Source: Achromobacter agilis (GTDB lineage: Bacteria; Pseudomonadota; Gammaproteobacteria; Burkholderiales; Burkholderiaceae_B). Taken from it: a stretch of 41,202 nucleotides of DNA. The translations under genes and the position numbers were made by a program. The stretch covers positions 1 to 41,202 of the forward strand of contig NZ_UFQB01000039.1 of the NCBI RefSeq assembly GCF_900496965.1. Reading direction: 5' to 3'. Shown here in pieces: positions 25,080 to 35,100 of the stretch. The notes under the pieces are model-generated. The model saw only the letters and a program-made list of their open reading frames with translations. It searched no databases and was not told where the DNA came from. How positions within the stretch are numbered: the stretch's first letter is position 1; each line of letters opens with the position of its first letter.

Positions 25080-26819
25080 CTAAAGTCCTGAGCGGTAGAG
25101 CTCGGTCGCCGCCAGGACGGTTTCCATCTGCACAGTATGCGCGAAAACAAAGCGGTCGCCGTAGACGGTTTCATCCGGAAACTCCGAAATCAGCGCCAGC
25201 GGCAACGCTTCGCGGTCGCTCTCGGCAATCTGCACCGGAATGCCGTTGAGCACGTCGAATCCTGTTTCGAGCGCGTGCGCGTGGAATAGTTCAAGCTGCC
25301 GGGCATTGAACTCGACCAGGCCGGGCACGTTGTGGGCGAGCCTCGCGGTGACGCCTTCGATCAGGCGGCGGGCGCGTTCGCCCCAGCCCGGATGGTGGCG
25401 CAACACCAGGAAGAAGCCCTTGGGGATCGTCCACAGCTCGAAGTGGCGCGGCAGATAGCCGGACAGCGGCCGCGTCCATTCGTGGGCGGGATAGCCGTGC
25501 AGATTGATGTGCAGCTGCGCCCCGCTGATGGCGACCGCCTGATGCCGGCCGTCGCGCTCGAAGAACGGGGCGCGTTCGCGGTAGGCGATGTCATCGCCCA
25601 GCGCGCTGTAGCGCGAGGCGTGCAGCATGTGGCGCGGGTGATGCTCGCGCAGCCGGTTGAAAAGCGCATAGCCGTCGGGGTTTTCGGCGGCAATGAGGGC
25701 GAAGTGGGCGTTGCCGCGCGCGGCCAGCGTCTGCGCGGCGCGCAGGGCGCCGACGACGCCGGAGGTTTCGTTGGCGTGCTGCGCGCCCGAGATGAAAACG
25801 GCGGGCCCGGGGCCGCGCAGGTAGGTGCCCAGCACGGGGCGGCCCTGGCGCGAAACGGCCTGGAATGTGTCGCCGCCCAACGCGGCCATGCAGCCGGCGA
25901 TATGAGCGGCCGAAAGTGGCTCGCGGGTTTGCGCTAGCGGCGCTTCCGGCGCTGCCGCAACGACGGGCGCGAGCGCGGAGAACGGTTCCAGCGAGATCCG
26001 CACGCGCGCCGCGCCGTCGTTGCGGCGGATGTCGGGAATGATCTGGCCGGGCTGCAGGCCGCGGTCGCCCGAGGGCCTGCCCGAATGCTGCTGGAAGTGT
26101 TCCAGCAGCGAGAAATACACGTCTTCGTGCAGCGCTTCGAAGGTGCTGACGATTTCCTCGTCCAAGGGCAGCGCGAAATCGATGCCCGGCAGGTCCACCC
26201 GGATCTCCAGGCACTCGAAATACGGCTCATGGGCGCCCCACGCATGGGCGCGCACCGTATCCATGATGCTGCGGAAGACTTGCTGGTATTCGGTGGTTTG
26301 CGCGGCGTCGGTCTGCAGCGCGCCGCTGGCGTCGCGCACGCGCAGCCAACCGGTGGGCGAGAGCTCGGGCGCGCCGTCGCGCGCCTGGCCGAGCTGGTTC
26401 GGCGCGTAGACGCGTTCTTCGATCTTGCGGCCGTCGGCGTAGCTCAGGCTGACGTCGTAGTGCAGGTCGCTGGCGCCGGCCTGCATCGTGACGCGCGCGC
26501 CTTCGAGCAGGGCGGCCAGCGGATACGCCTCCAGCGTGAAGCGATTGGCCTGCGCGTGCTCGTGCACGGGGTAGCGGACGATGACGGATTCCAGCCCCGC
26601 GCGATCGACTTCTTCCAGGAAGAAATGCAGCAGCGGTTTGTAGGCGCTGCGAAAGCGCGCGGTGACTCCCGCCTGAGCCAGGCGGGCCTGCGCCGCGCGC
26701 CGTGCTTCCAGCCCTTCGAACAGCCAGCCTTCCACCACCGCGCCGCGCCAGGCGGGCGCCAAGTAGGCGTGCGTCCAGGCATCCAGCGTGCGGTCGAATG
26801 TTCTATCCAGCAACGACAT
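25080..26819 (-). CDS. M14-like zinc carboxypeptidase family protein
   Basis: A 579-residue protein. The M14 zinc motif HxxE is seen at His348/Glu351 in SGAQHANETSGVVGAL, with the likely third His downstream in HINLHGYPAHEW around residue 440. The first about 310 residues are an extra domain of unknown fold with a bacterial-only look. No signal peptide is visible, so it is probably cytoplasmic. The usual M14 catalytic Glu near the end cannot be assigned with confidence; LVEFNARQLELFHAH is one candidate region. The ATG at 26819 (MSLLDRTF) is preferred to a TTG at 26828. It could act on peptides or amide-linked small molecules. Confidence 0.8.
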   Translation of the reverse strand: MSLLDRTFDRTLDAWTHAYLAPAWRGAVVEGWLFEGLEARRAAQARLAQAGVTARFRSAYKPLLHFFLEEVDRAGLESVIVRYPVHEHAQANRFTLEAYPLAALLEGARVTMQAGASDLHYDVSLSYADGRKIEERVYAPNQLGQARDGAPELSPTGWLRVRDASGALQTDAAQTTEYQQVFRSIMDTVRAHAWGAHEPYFECLEIRVDLPGIDFALPLDEEIVSTFEALHEDVYFSLLEHFQQHSGRPSGDRGLQPGQIIPDIRRNDGAARVRISLEPFSALAPVVAAAPEAPLAQTREPLSAAHIAGCMAALGGDTFQAVSRQGRPVLGTYLRGPGPAVFISGAQHANETSGVVGALRAAQTLAARGNAHFALIAAENPDGYALFNRLREHHPRHMLHASRYSALGDDIAYRERAPFFERDGRHQAVAISGAQLHINLHGYPAHEWTRPLSGYLPRHFELWTIPKGFFLVLRHHPGWGERARRLIEGVTARLAHNVPGLVEFNARQLELFHAHALETGFDVLNGIPVQIAESDREALPLALISEFPDETVYGDRFVFAHTVQMETVLAATELYRSGL

Positions 26820-27254
26820 CTTCGGCAATCCTTAAAAATCCCTGACTGACGGCGGGCGGCGATACGTGCGTGCCCCATCGGGTCCCGCCGTTCGCGCGAT
26901 TGGCGAGCCTTTCCCCGCGCGGCAGGGGCTCATCGTAGCGCGCCAGTCCTGCTCGCGCGTTTCACCCGCCACGTGCAAGGTATCGCCGTCCGGCGCGTCT
27001 GCATTGTGCGCTCCGTCAGCCAGCCTATGCGCGGCGCCGCCGCGCGCGGTCGGATCATGCAAGCCGGGGAGGGCGCGTAGGGCATCGGGCGGCAGGTGGC
27101 CAGACTCGGCCCTGGAAAGCGCCGGTGCGGAATAGGCGGGATGGGGAGGAAACGATGGCGTCCCGGGCAGAGACAGGCATGGGCAAAACAGCAAAGGGAC
27201 GGATCGGCGGCAAAACGTCGGCGGATTATTGACGATTTGCCGACCTGCGGTCAT

Positions 27255-27268
27255 CCGGGTTAACCCGG
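27255..27268. promoter_or_regulatory. 14-bp palindrome upstream of cdiB
   Basis: CCGGGTTAACCCGG is a perfect palindrome 142 bp before the transporter gene, followed by TCTGATTTTT. It could be an operator or a short hairpin terminator reading rightwards (5-bp stem, TTAA loop). Confidence 0.4.
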
Positions 27269-27278
27269 TCTGATTTTT

Positions 27279-27310
27279 CATCCCGTGCCATATCCGTCTT
27301 TGCCGGGATG
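27279..27310. promoter_or_regulatory. Dyad with CATCCCG/CGGGATG arms upstream of cdiB
   Basis: Two 7-bp arms, CATCCCG (27279-27285) and CGGGATG (27304-27310), are separated by 18 bp, 100 bp before cdiB. The spacing suits a dimeric regulator or an RNA stem in the leader. No known consensus is recognised. Confidence 0.35.
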
Positions 27311-27409
27311 TCGTTCTATTACGGAGCGATAAGTTCCGGCAGGCGGAAATACGCGCAAATGGGCGCCAAGCCTCTTTCATCTTGGGCCAAGTTCAGCAAA
27401 TTTTCTTGA

Positions 27410-29164
27410 ATGGAGAAGACGCGACACCGCCGCGGCCGTGAGCGTCAGGCCGGTATGGAAGCGATGTGGCGTAGGCGGGCGGCAATGATCATCTGGGCGG
27501 CTGTGGGCGTAACCCCGGCGGCGTCGCTTGCACAAGCGGTTCCCGACCTCGCTTCGCGCGCCTCCGAGATCCAGCGCCGCCAGGAACAGGAAATCGACGC
27601 GCAGCGCGCCCGCGCGGCGGAGCGCCCCGACGTGCTGTCGCCTGCCGCCGCGCCTCCCGGCGGCCTCAGCTTTCCGGCCGAGGCTCCCTGCTTCACCATC
27701 CGCGAACTGCGCTGGGAAGGGGCGGAGCCCTCCCAGGCGCTGGCTCGGGCGGCCGGCGCCGTCCTGGGTCATTGCGTTGGCGCACAGGGCTTGCGCGCAT
27801 TGCAAGAACACCTGATCGGCCTGCTGATCGATGACGGCCTGGTCACCGCACGCGTCGTCGTGCCAGAGCAGTCGCTGGCGGCCGGCGTCTTGACGCTGCG
27901 CTATCTGCCGGGGCGTATCTCGGCGGTGAAAAGCGAGGGCGCCGTCGGCTGGTGGCGCACGGCGCTGCCCTGCGGGCCCGCCAATGAACTGAGCCAACGC
28001 GACCTGGACCAGGCCCTGGAAAACATCCGCCGCCTGGGCAGCCAGGCCGATGCCGCCATCGATATCGCGCCTGGCCCGCAACTGGGAGACTCCGACATCC
28101 TCGTCCGGCCCGGCACGGGCAAACGCTGGCACGCCTATATCGGCGGCGACAACGGCGGCATGGACTCCATCGGCAAGTACCAGGTGAACGCCGGGCTGAC
28201 GCTGGATTCTCCGCTGTTCCTGTATGACCAGCTCTCGGTGGCCTGGAACAGCAACGCCCGCTGGCGCGACGCGGAATCGAATACGCGCGCGGCTTCGCTC
28301 AACTACAGCATCCCCTTCGGCTACTGGGCCTTCTTCGCCGGCGCCAGCAAGTCGACCTACCGGCAGGCAGTGGCAGGCTTCGACGAGCCCATCATCTACG
28401 GCGGCAGTACCAAGCAGATCCAGGCGGGTGTTTCGCTGGTGCCCTATCGCGGCACGGCCTACAAGGGTAACGTTTCTTTCACGGTATTGCGCAAGCGCAC
28501 CGACAGCACGCTGAACGACGTGCTCATCGAGGTGCAGCGCCGCGACGTCACCGGCTACGAGCTCAACTACGGGCACCGTCATTACCTGGGCCAGGCCGTG
28601 CTGGACGTGGGCGCCGGCCTGCGCGGCACCTGGCCGCAGTACTCCGACGAGCCGGGCTACGTCTACGGCGATCCCGACTGGAACGGCCGCAGCACCATAC
28701 TCGCGGCCAACGCGGGCCTCTACGCGCCCTTCAAGCTGGCGGGCCAGTCTTTCGCCTATCAGGCCAACTGGCAGATCCAGCACGCCAAGACGGCCATCGT
28801 GCCGGCCGACTACTTCACCATCGGCAACCGCTACGCCGTGCGTGGCTTCGACGGGCAGATGACCCTGGCCGCCGAAGACGGCTGGACGCTGCGCAACGAC
28901 CTGTCGCTGAACCTGGACGCGCTTGCCGGGGTGCCAGGGCAGCAACTCTACGGCGGCCTGGACGTCGGCCGCGTCGGCGGGCCGTCGGCGGCGTTCCTCT
29001 CCGGGCGCACGCTGGTGGGCGCCGTCGCGGGGCTGCGCGGCCGGATCTCGATGCCCTACGTGAACGCCAGCTACGACCTGTCCGCGGGCTGGCCGCTGAA
29101 AAAGCCCGAATCCCTGAAAACCGCATCCGCCGTCTTCGCGATGGCCGTGATGTTCGAATTCTGA
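27410..29164 (+). CDS. cdiB: TpsB-family outer-membrane transporter (CdiB/FhaC/ShlB-like)
   Basis: A 584-residue two-partner-secretion transporter that exports the downstream exoprotein. A signal peptide (AAMIIWAAVGVTPAASLAQA) near residues 24-44 is followed by an N-terminal helix (SEIQRRQEQEIDAQRARA) that resembles the FhaC plug helix H1. Two POTRA domains follow (CFTIRELRWEG; then LTLRYLPGRISAVKSEG), and from about residue 215 a 16-strand-type beta barrel. The conserved L6 motif is VRGFDG in the segment IGNRYAVRGFDGQMTL, and the protein ends with Phe, as outer-membrane barrels do. The start at 27410 gives a long n-region without a clear ribosome-binding site. ATG 27455 (MEAMWRRR) is a good alternative. 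The stop is 19 bp from cdiA. Confidence 0.93.
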   Translation: MEKTRHRRGRERQAGMEAMWRRRAAMIIWAAVGVTPAASLAQAVPDLASRASEIQRRQEQEIDAQRARAAERPDVLSPAAAPPGGLSFPAEAPCFTIRELRWEGAEPSQALARAAGAVLGHCVGAQGLRALQEHLIGLLIDDGLVTARVVVPEQSLAAGVLTLRYLPGRISAVKSEGAVGWWRTALPCGPANELSQRDLDQALENIRRLGSQADAAIDIAPGPQLGDSDILVRPGTGKRWHAYIGGDNGGMDSIGKYQVNAGLTLDSPLFLYDQLSVAWNSNARWRDAESNTRAASLNYSIPFGYWAFFAGASKSTYRQAVAGFDEPIIYGGSTKQIQAGVSLVPYRGTAYKGNVSFTVLRKRTDSTLNDVLIEVQRRDVTGYELNYGHRHYLGQAVLDVGAGLRGTWPQYSDEPGYVYGDPDWNGRSTILAANAGLYAPFKLAGQSFAYQANWQIQHAKTAIVPADYFTIGNRYAVRGFDGQMTLAAEDGWTLRNDLSLNLDALAGVPGQQLYGGLDVGRVGGPSAAFLSGRTLVGAVAGLRGRISMPYVNASYDLSAGWPLKKPESLKTASAVFAMAVMFEF

Positions 29165-29183
29165 TCCCGTTAGCCAGGTACGC

Positions 29184-32100
29184 ATGATGTCCAAACTCCA
29201 CTCCTTCATCGTCTGGTCCGTCATCGGCACGCAAATGTGGTCGCCCGTGCTGGCGCAGACCCTGCCGATCTCGGTAGACAAAAGCGTGGCGGGGCAGAAG
29301 CCGGTGGTGGGCGTCAGCAACGGCGTGCCCGTCATCAACATCGCGCCGCCGTCGGCGGGCGGGGTATCGAACAACCGCTATACCCAGTTCAACGTGGGGC
29401 CGGCGGGCGTGGTACTCAACAACAGCGGCGGCGCAAGCCAGACCCAGCTTGCCGGGCAGGTCGCCGGCAACGTCATGCTGGGCAACCAGCGCGCCGCCAC
29501 CATCCTGAACCAGGTCACGGCGCCGAACCCGTCGCAACTGATGGGCACGTTGGAGGTCGCTGGCAACCGGGCCAACGTTATCGTCGCCAATCCGGCAGGC
29601 ATCACCTGCAACGGCTGCGGCTTCCTGAACGCGGACCGCGCCACCCTGACTACCGGCAGGCCGCAGATCGGCCCGGACGGCAGCGTTGCGCTGGACGTGG
29701 CGGCCGGTAAGATCCGGGTCGAAGGCGAAGGCGTCTATGGGGCCAATCTCAGTCAGGTCGACCTGATCGCCCGGTCGCTGGAAATCAATGCCGGCGTCTG
29801 GGCTGACCGCCTTAACGTGACGGCTGGCGCCGCGCGTGTCGATTACGCCTCTGGCGCCGCATCGGCCCTGGCGGGCGATGGCGCGGCGCCAACTGTCGCG
29901 CTGGACACCGCCGCCTTGGGCGGCATGTACGCCAACAGCATCCGCCTGATCGGAACCGAGGCCGGCGTGGGCGTGAACGTGGGCGGCAACCTGGTGGCCC
30001 TGACGGGCGACTTGCAAGTCAGCGCGGCGGGAGACGTGCGCATCGCGCCCAGCGCAACCGTGCAGGCGGCGCGGGATCTGCGGCTGGCGGCCGGCCGCGA
30101 CCTGGCGCTGGATGGCGTGGCGCAGGCGGCGGGCGCCGTCGCGCTTGCGGCGGGCCGCAATGCCGACGTCCAGGGCGCGGTCGGCGCAGGCGGATCGCTG
30201 GATGTGAGCGCCGCGCAAGACGTGACCATCGCCGCGCAGGCCGGGCTGCAAACCCAGGACGCGCTGCGCATCGTGGCCGTGCAGGATTTGTCGCTGGCGG
30301 GTTCCATGTTGATGGGCGGCCAGGACCTGCGCGCGGAGTCCGGGCGTAACCTGCAGATCGGCCCTGCGGCCGCCACGTTCGGCGGCGCGCCGCCGGCCAC
30401 GGGGGGCGCGGGTCAGGAGTCTGCGGCGGGCGGCGGTTCGGACGCCGGCGGCTCCGGTTCGAACGGCGGGGCCTCGAACGCATCCGGCGGCCAGGTAACG
30501 GCCGCGGGCGCGATCGCGCTGCAGGCCGGCCGCGACATGACGCTGCCCGGGCGGATCACCGCCGCGGGCGCGCTGCAGGCGCGGGCCGGGGCGGATCTGG
30601 CCGCGGGCGCAAGCGCCCAGTTGCAGTCCGGCGCGGCCACGGTCCTGCGCGCGGGCGCGGACCTGCGCCTGGGCGGCCTGGTCGGCGCGCGCGGCGATGT
30701 GTCGCTGATGACGGGGCGCGATGCGCTGATGTCGGGCAAGGGCGCGGGCGCCGGCCACGTCGCCATGGCCGCTGGGCGCGACCTGCGCTTGGATGCCCAG
30801 GCGCAATGGGATGCCGAAGGCGCCATAGCGGCCAAGGCGGGCGGCAACATGGCGCTGGCCGGCACGCTGCGCGCCAACGCCGGCACGGATATCGCGGCGG
30901 ATGACGCGCTGGCCATCGACGGCGCGCTGTCGGCCGCATCCGGCGGCTTGAGCGCAACCGCGGGCGGCGACGTATCCGTGGGCGCGCAAGCGCAAGTGGC
31001 GGCGGCCGGCCCCATCGGCCTGACGGCCGGCGGGGATCTGCGCAGCCTCGGCAAGCTCACCTCGCAGAAGGATCTGTCGCTGCGGGCGGCGCGCAACCTG
31101 GCGCTGGACGGCCAGGCGCTCGCCACCGGCGATCTGCGGCTGGATGCGGGCGAAGTCCTGGCGGCGTCGTCCGCCTCGCGTCTGCAGGCCGACGGCTCGG
31201 TCAAGGCAGACGCCAACCAGGCCTCGCTGGCCGGTGTGCTCATCGCCGGCCACGCCGCGCAAGTCGCCATCCGCGGCAACCTGCGCGTGGACGGCACGCT
31301 GCTGGCCGATGCCGGCACGCTCAAGGCGATCAGCGGCGGCGACCTGACGCTGGGCAACGCCAGCGTGTTGCAGTCCGGGCGTCAGCTGGGCGCGCGGGCC
31401 GGCGGAAAGTTGCTCGCGGACGGCACCATTTCAGGTGAAACGGACATCCTGCTGTCGGCCGGAACCGATGCCGAGCTGAACGGCAAGACGGTCGCCAACG
31501 GCACCCTGCGCACCGAAGCCGGCGCGGACCTGTCCGTCGGCCGGGCGGGCCTGGCGCAAGGCAGCAGCAAGCTGTTCCTGGGTGCGGGCCGGGACTTGCA
31601 CGTCGCCGGCACGGCCGGCACCGCCGATACGGCGGACGCGGACGGCCTGCTGCAAGTGCAGGCTGCCAGAGACCTCTTCGTGACCGGCGTCGTCACGGCG
31701 GGCACGCCCGCCAGCCTGTCCGCGGCGCGTCACATGGACATCGACGGCACGGTGGCCGCGCTGGCAGGCAACCTGACCGCCGACGCCGGCGGCCGGCTGC
31801 GTGTGAGCGCAGCCGGCCGCATGCAGGCCTCGCGCGACCTGGCCGCGCAATCGGGCAGCGACCTGGACTCCGACGGCGTCATCGTCGCGGGCGGCGGCCT
31901 GACGCTGGCGGCGACGGGCGGCGCCCGTCTGGGCGGCACGGCCGCCGCGCTGGGCAACACGTCCGCCGGCAATGTGGAGCTGCGCGCGCGCGACCTGACC
32001 GTGAAGCAGGGCGGGCAGGTGCAGGCCGCGGGAACGCTGACGGCGCAGGCCCTCCGGGACCTGACCGCCGCCGGCGCGCTGGCTTCGTTGCAAGACATGG

Positions 32101-35100
32101 CGCTGGACGCGGCGCGCGATGCGCGCGTGGACGGCACAGCGGCCACCGACGCAAACCTCACGCTGACGGGTCGCAACGTGGCCGTGGGCGCGGCGGGGCT
32201 GGCGCAAGCCGCCGGCACGCTCACCGCGGGCGCGCAAGGCACGCTGCTGGCCCAGGGCCGCATGCTGGCGGGCGCCTCACAGGCGCTGAGCGCCGGCGAC
32301 GGCATGGCCGTGGACGGCACCGTGGCCGCCTTGCAGGGCGACCTGACGCTGGACACGCTGCGCGGCAATCTGGTGCTGGGCGTCGCATCCAGCCAGCAGG
32401 CGGGCGGAACGCTCGCCGCCACCGCGGGCGCCGCGCTGCAAGCCATGGGCTCGGCGGCCGCGGGGCAGGGCATGACGCTGCGCGCGGGCACGGACGCCAC
32501 GCTGGGCGGCATTGCCGCCACCCAGGCGGGCAACCTCGTCGTCAACGCCAACCGCAACCTCACGGCCACGGCGGACGGCCGCCTCCAGGCCGCGGCGGCC
32601 CTCGACCTCCAGGCGGGCGCCGCCTTGCGGAACGCGGGCATCCTGTCCGCGGCGGGCGTCGCCAACTTGCGGGCGGGATCCACGCTGGACAACACGGGCT
32701 CGGTGCTGGCGGGCGGCGACCTGAACGCCGCAGCGCTCGGCGCGCTCGGCAACGCCGGCCGCTTCATCGCCGGCGTCGGCGATGACGGCACCCTCAGCCT
32801 GCCGGGCAGCGTCAAACTCGCCGCGGCCCTCATTACGCACCCTGGCATCAGCGCGGCCGGCAAGGACTTGTCGCTTGCCGCCGCCGGCATGGACCTGTCC
32901 GGCGGCAACCTGTCCTCCGTCGGCAAGCTTGCGCTCGCCTCGCCAGGCGACATCGCCACGCGCAATGCCGTCGTACACGGCGGCGCCCTGGACATCGCCG
33001 CCGCCAGCCTGCGCAACCAGGGCGGCAAGCTCACCTCGGCCGGCGACTCCGCGCTGAAGTTGGGCGGTGAGCTCGACAACGCCGCTGGGCTGATCGCCGC
33101 CGCCCGCGGCCTGCGGATCGAAGCGGCGCGGGTCGGCAACGCCGCCGGCACGCTGGCGGGCGGAGACCTGACCGTCGCCGCAACCGGCGCGGTCGACAAC
33201 CGGGGCGGCCTGATCCAGGCCGACGAATCCCTCGCCCTCAACGCTGCCGCCCTGGACAACAGCGCCACGCTGGCAGCCCCCGGAACGCCCGCGAAGGGCG
33301 TGCTGGGCAAGTTCGTCGCCATCTTGGCCGACCGGGTGAACAACCAGGGCGGCTCCGTCGGCGCCGGCCAGGACCTGACCCTTACCACCGGGGAACTGGA
33401 CAACACCGGCGGAGAAATTGCCGCCCAGCGCAACGCCACGGTGCGGGCCGCTCTGCTGAAGAACGCCCAGGGCCTGCTGCTGGCGGGCGAACGCCTCGCC
33501 GTCAACATCGATGCCCTGCAAGGCCTGGGCACGCTGCAATCCGCGCAGGACCTGTCCTTCACCTACGCGGGCTCGCTCAACCAGACCGGCAACATCGCCG
33601 CCGGCCGCGACCTGACCCTGTCCGTGGGCGGCGCCATGGACAACGGCGCCAGCGTCAGCGCAGGGCGCGACCTGAGCGTCACGGCGGACTCGCTGAACAA
33701 CCGCGCCACCGGCGAACTGCTGGCCGGCCGCAACAACACCATCAACGTCACCCGCGGGCTGACCAACGCCGGCCTGATCGACGGCGCCTCGACCGACATC
33801 AACGCCGGCCGCCTCGACAACTTCGGCCGCATCTACGGCAACGGCATCTCGATTCGCGCCGGGGAAATAGTGAACGGCGCGGGCGCCGGCGGCGGCGCCG
33901 TCATCGCGTCCCGCGGCGATCTGGACCTGGGCGCGGGCTCGCTCGTGAACCGCGAGCACGCGCTGATCTACGCCGGCACCGACCTGCGCATAGGGGGCGC
34001 CCTGGACGCCAACCGCAAGGCCATCGGCCAGGCCGTGTCGCTGCTGAACGCTTCGGCCGCCATCGAGGCCGCGGGCAACGCAGCCATTTCGGCCGCCACG
34101 CTCCAGAACGTCAACACCAACTTTGTCAGCCAGGTCGTGCCCGTGCAGACGGTCCCCAAGCTGTACGTGACGCCAGCGGGTTCGACGGATGTGTACGACA
34201 TGGAGACGAACTGGTTCTGCGACCAGGTCACGCCGATGTGCGGCAAGGAGCCCGCCTGGCTGGATGACGATCCAGAGCGCCGGTTCTTGTTGCCCTCCAG
34301 CAAGTATCCCGCCTCGCGGTACGGACCGCCGTTCGATTATGTGCCTAACAAAAAAGGCCGAGCGGGCAAAACCGCGCCGATTCCCGTCACGTACTCCCCA
34401 GAAATAATGGTGTGCACGGGCGGCGAGGGCGGCGCCGATTGCAAGACGCGCCCGGAGACGTTTTTTTACCCCTACGATTCCCGCATATGGGCTGTCTTCG
34501 GCCTGACGCCGCCGCCTGGCCCCATGCCGGTCTGGACGCCCCCGCAACACGAGTGTTTTAGCAGAGAGACGTGTTCGGCCGAAGCCGCGCGCCGCCAGGC
34601 GTTCGAGGAAGCCTATGCGGCGTACAAGGCGCTGCACTTGGAGCTGGATGCGCGCGTCCGCGAGTTCAACGCCGACTTCGACAGTCGCCTGGTCGGCACC
34701 TTCACCTACTACCAGGTCGAAGAGACCGTCACCGAAACCCGCACCGTCTCGTCCGACCCCGGCAAGATCCTCTCCGGCGGCGCCATGACGCTGACCGGCA
34801 CGGCCACCAACGACAAGAGCCAGATCGCCGCGGGCGGCGCGCTGAACGTAGCCGGCCCCGCCATCCACAACATCGGCGCCGGCGGCGAGCGCGTCGTCAC
34901 GCGCGGGGGAACTGCTACCTACACCCAGGCGCGCTCACGCGACCGCAAGGAAACCTCCGTCCCGTACGCCGCCACGCTCGCCGCGCAGCCCATCGAGCTT
35001 CCGGTGGGCACGTCCGGCGGCTATGCGTCCGTCTCGCTCAGCGGCGGCGCTCCCGGCGCCAGCGGCGGCAGCGCGCTTGGCGCTGTCCTCGTCGCAAGCA

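Larger units (their letters stand above)
26820..27409. other. 590-bp gene-free region upstream of the CDI-like locus
   Basis: No convincing gene is seen here: the possible reading frames have poor composition and no start signal. The right half becomes more AT-rich and holds two dyads listed separately. It probably contains the promoter and control sites of the cdiB-cdiA-cdiI operon and perhaps the promoter of the M14 gene on the other strand. Confidence 0.6.

Noticed and set aside
26832..27380. A 182-codon minus-strand frame in the gene-free region before cdiB
   Set aside because: Start context is poor and composition erratic, and it overlaps the start of the M14 gene. No family resemblance was seen.
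30000..33900. Repeated short motifs in cdiA considered as a CRISPR or tandem DNA repeat array
   Set aside because: The similarity is at protein level (AGRDLxLxG repeats). The DNA units are degenerate and have no regular spacers.
28815..34868. Minus-strand frames up to about 860 codons across cdiB and cdiA
   Set aside because: They mirror the repeat structure of the exoprotein gene. The sense-strand product has a signal peptide, a TPS domain and haemagglutinin repeats.
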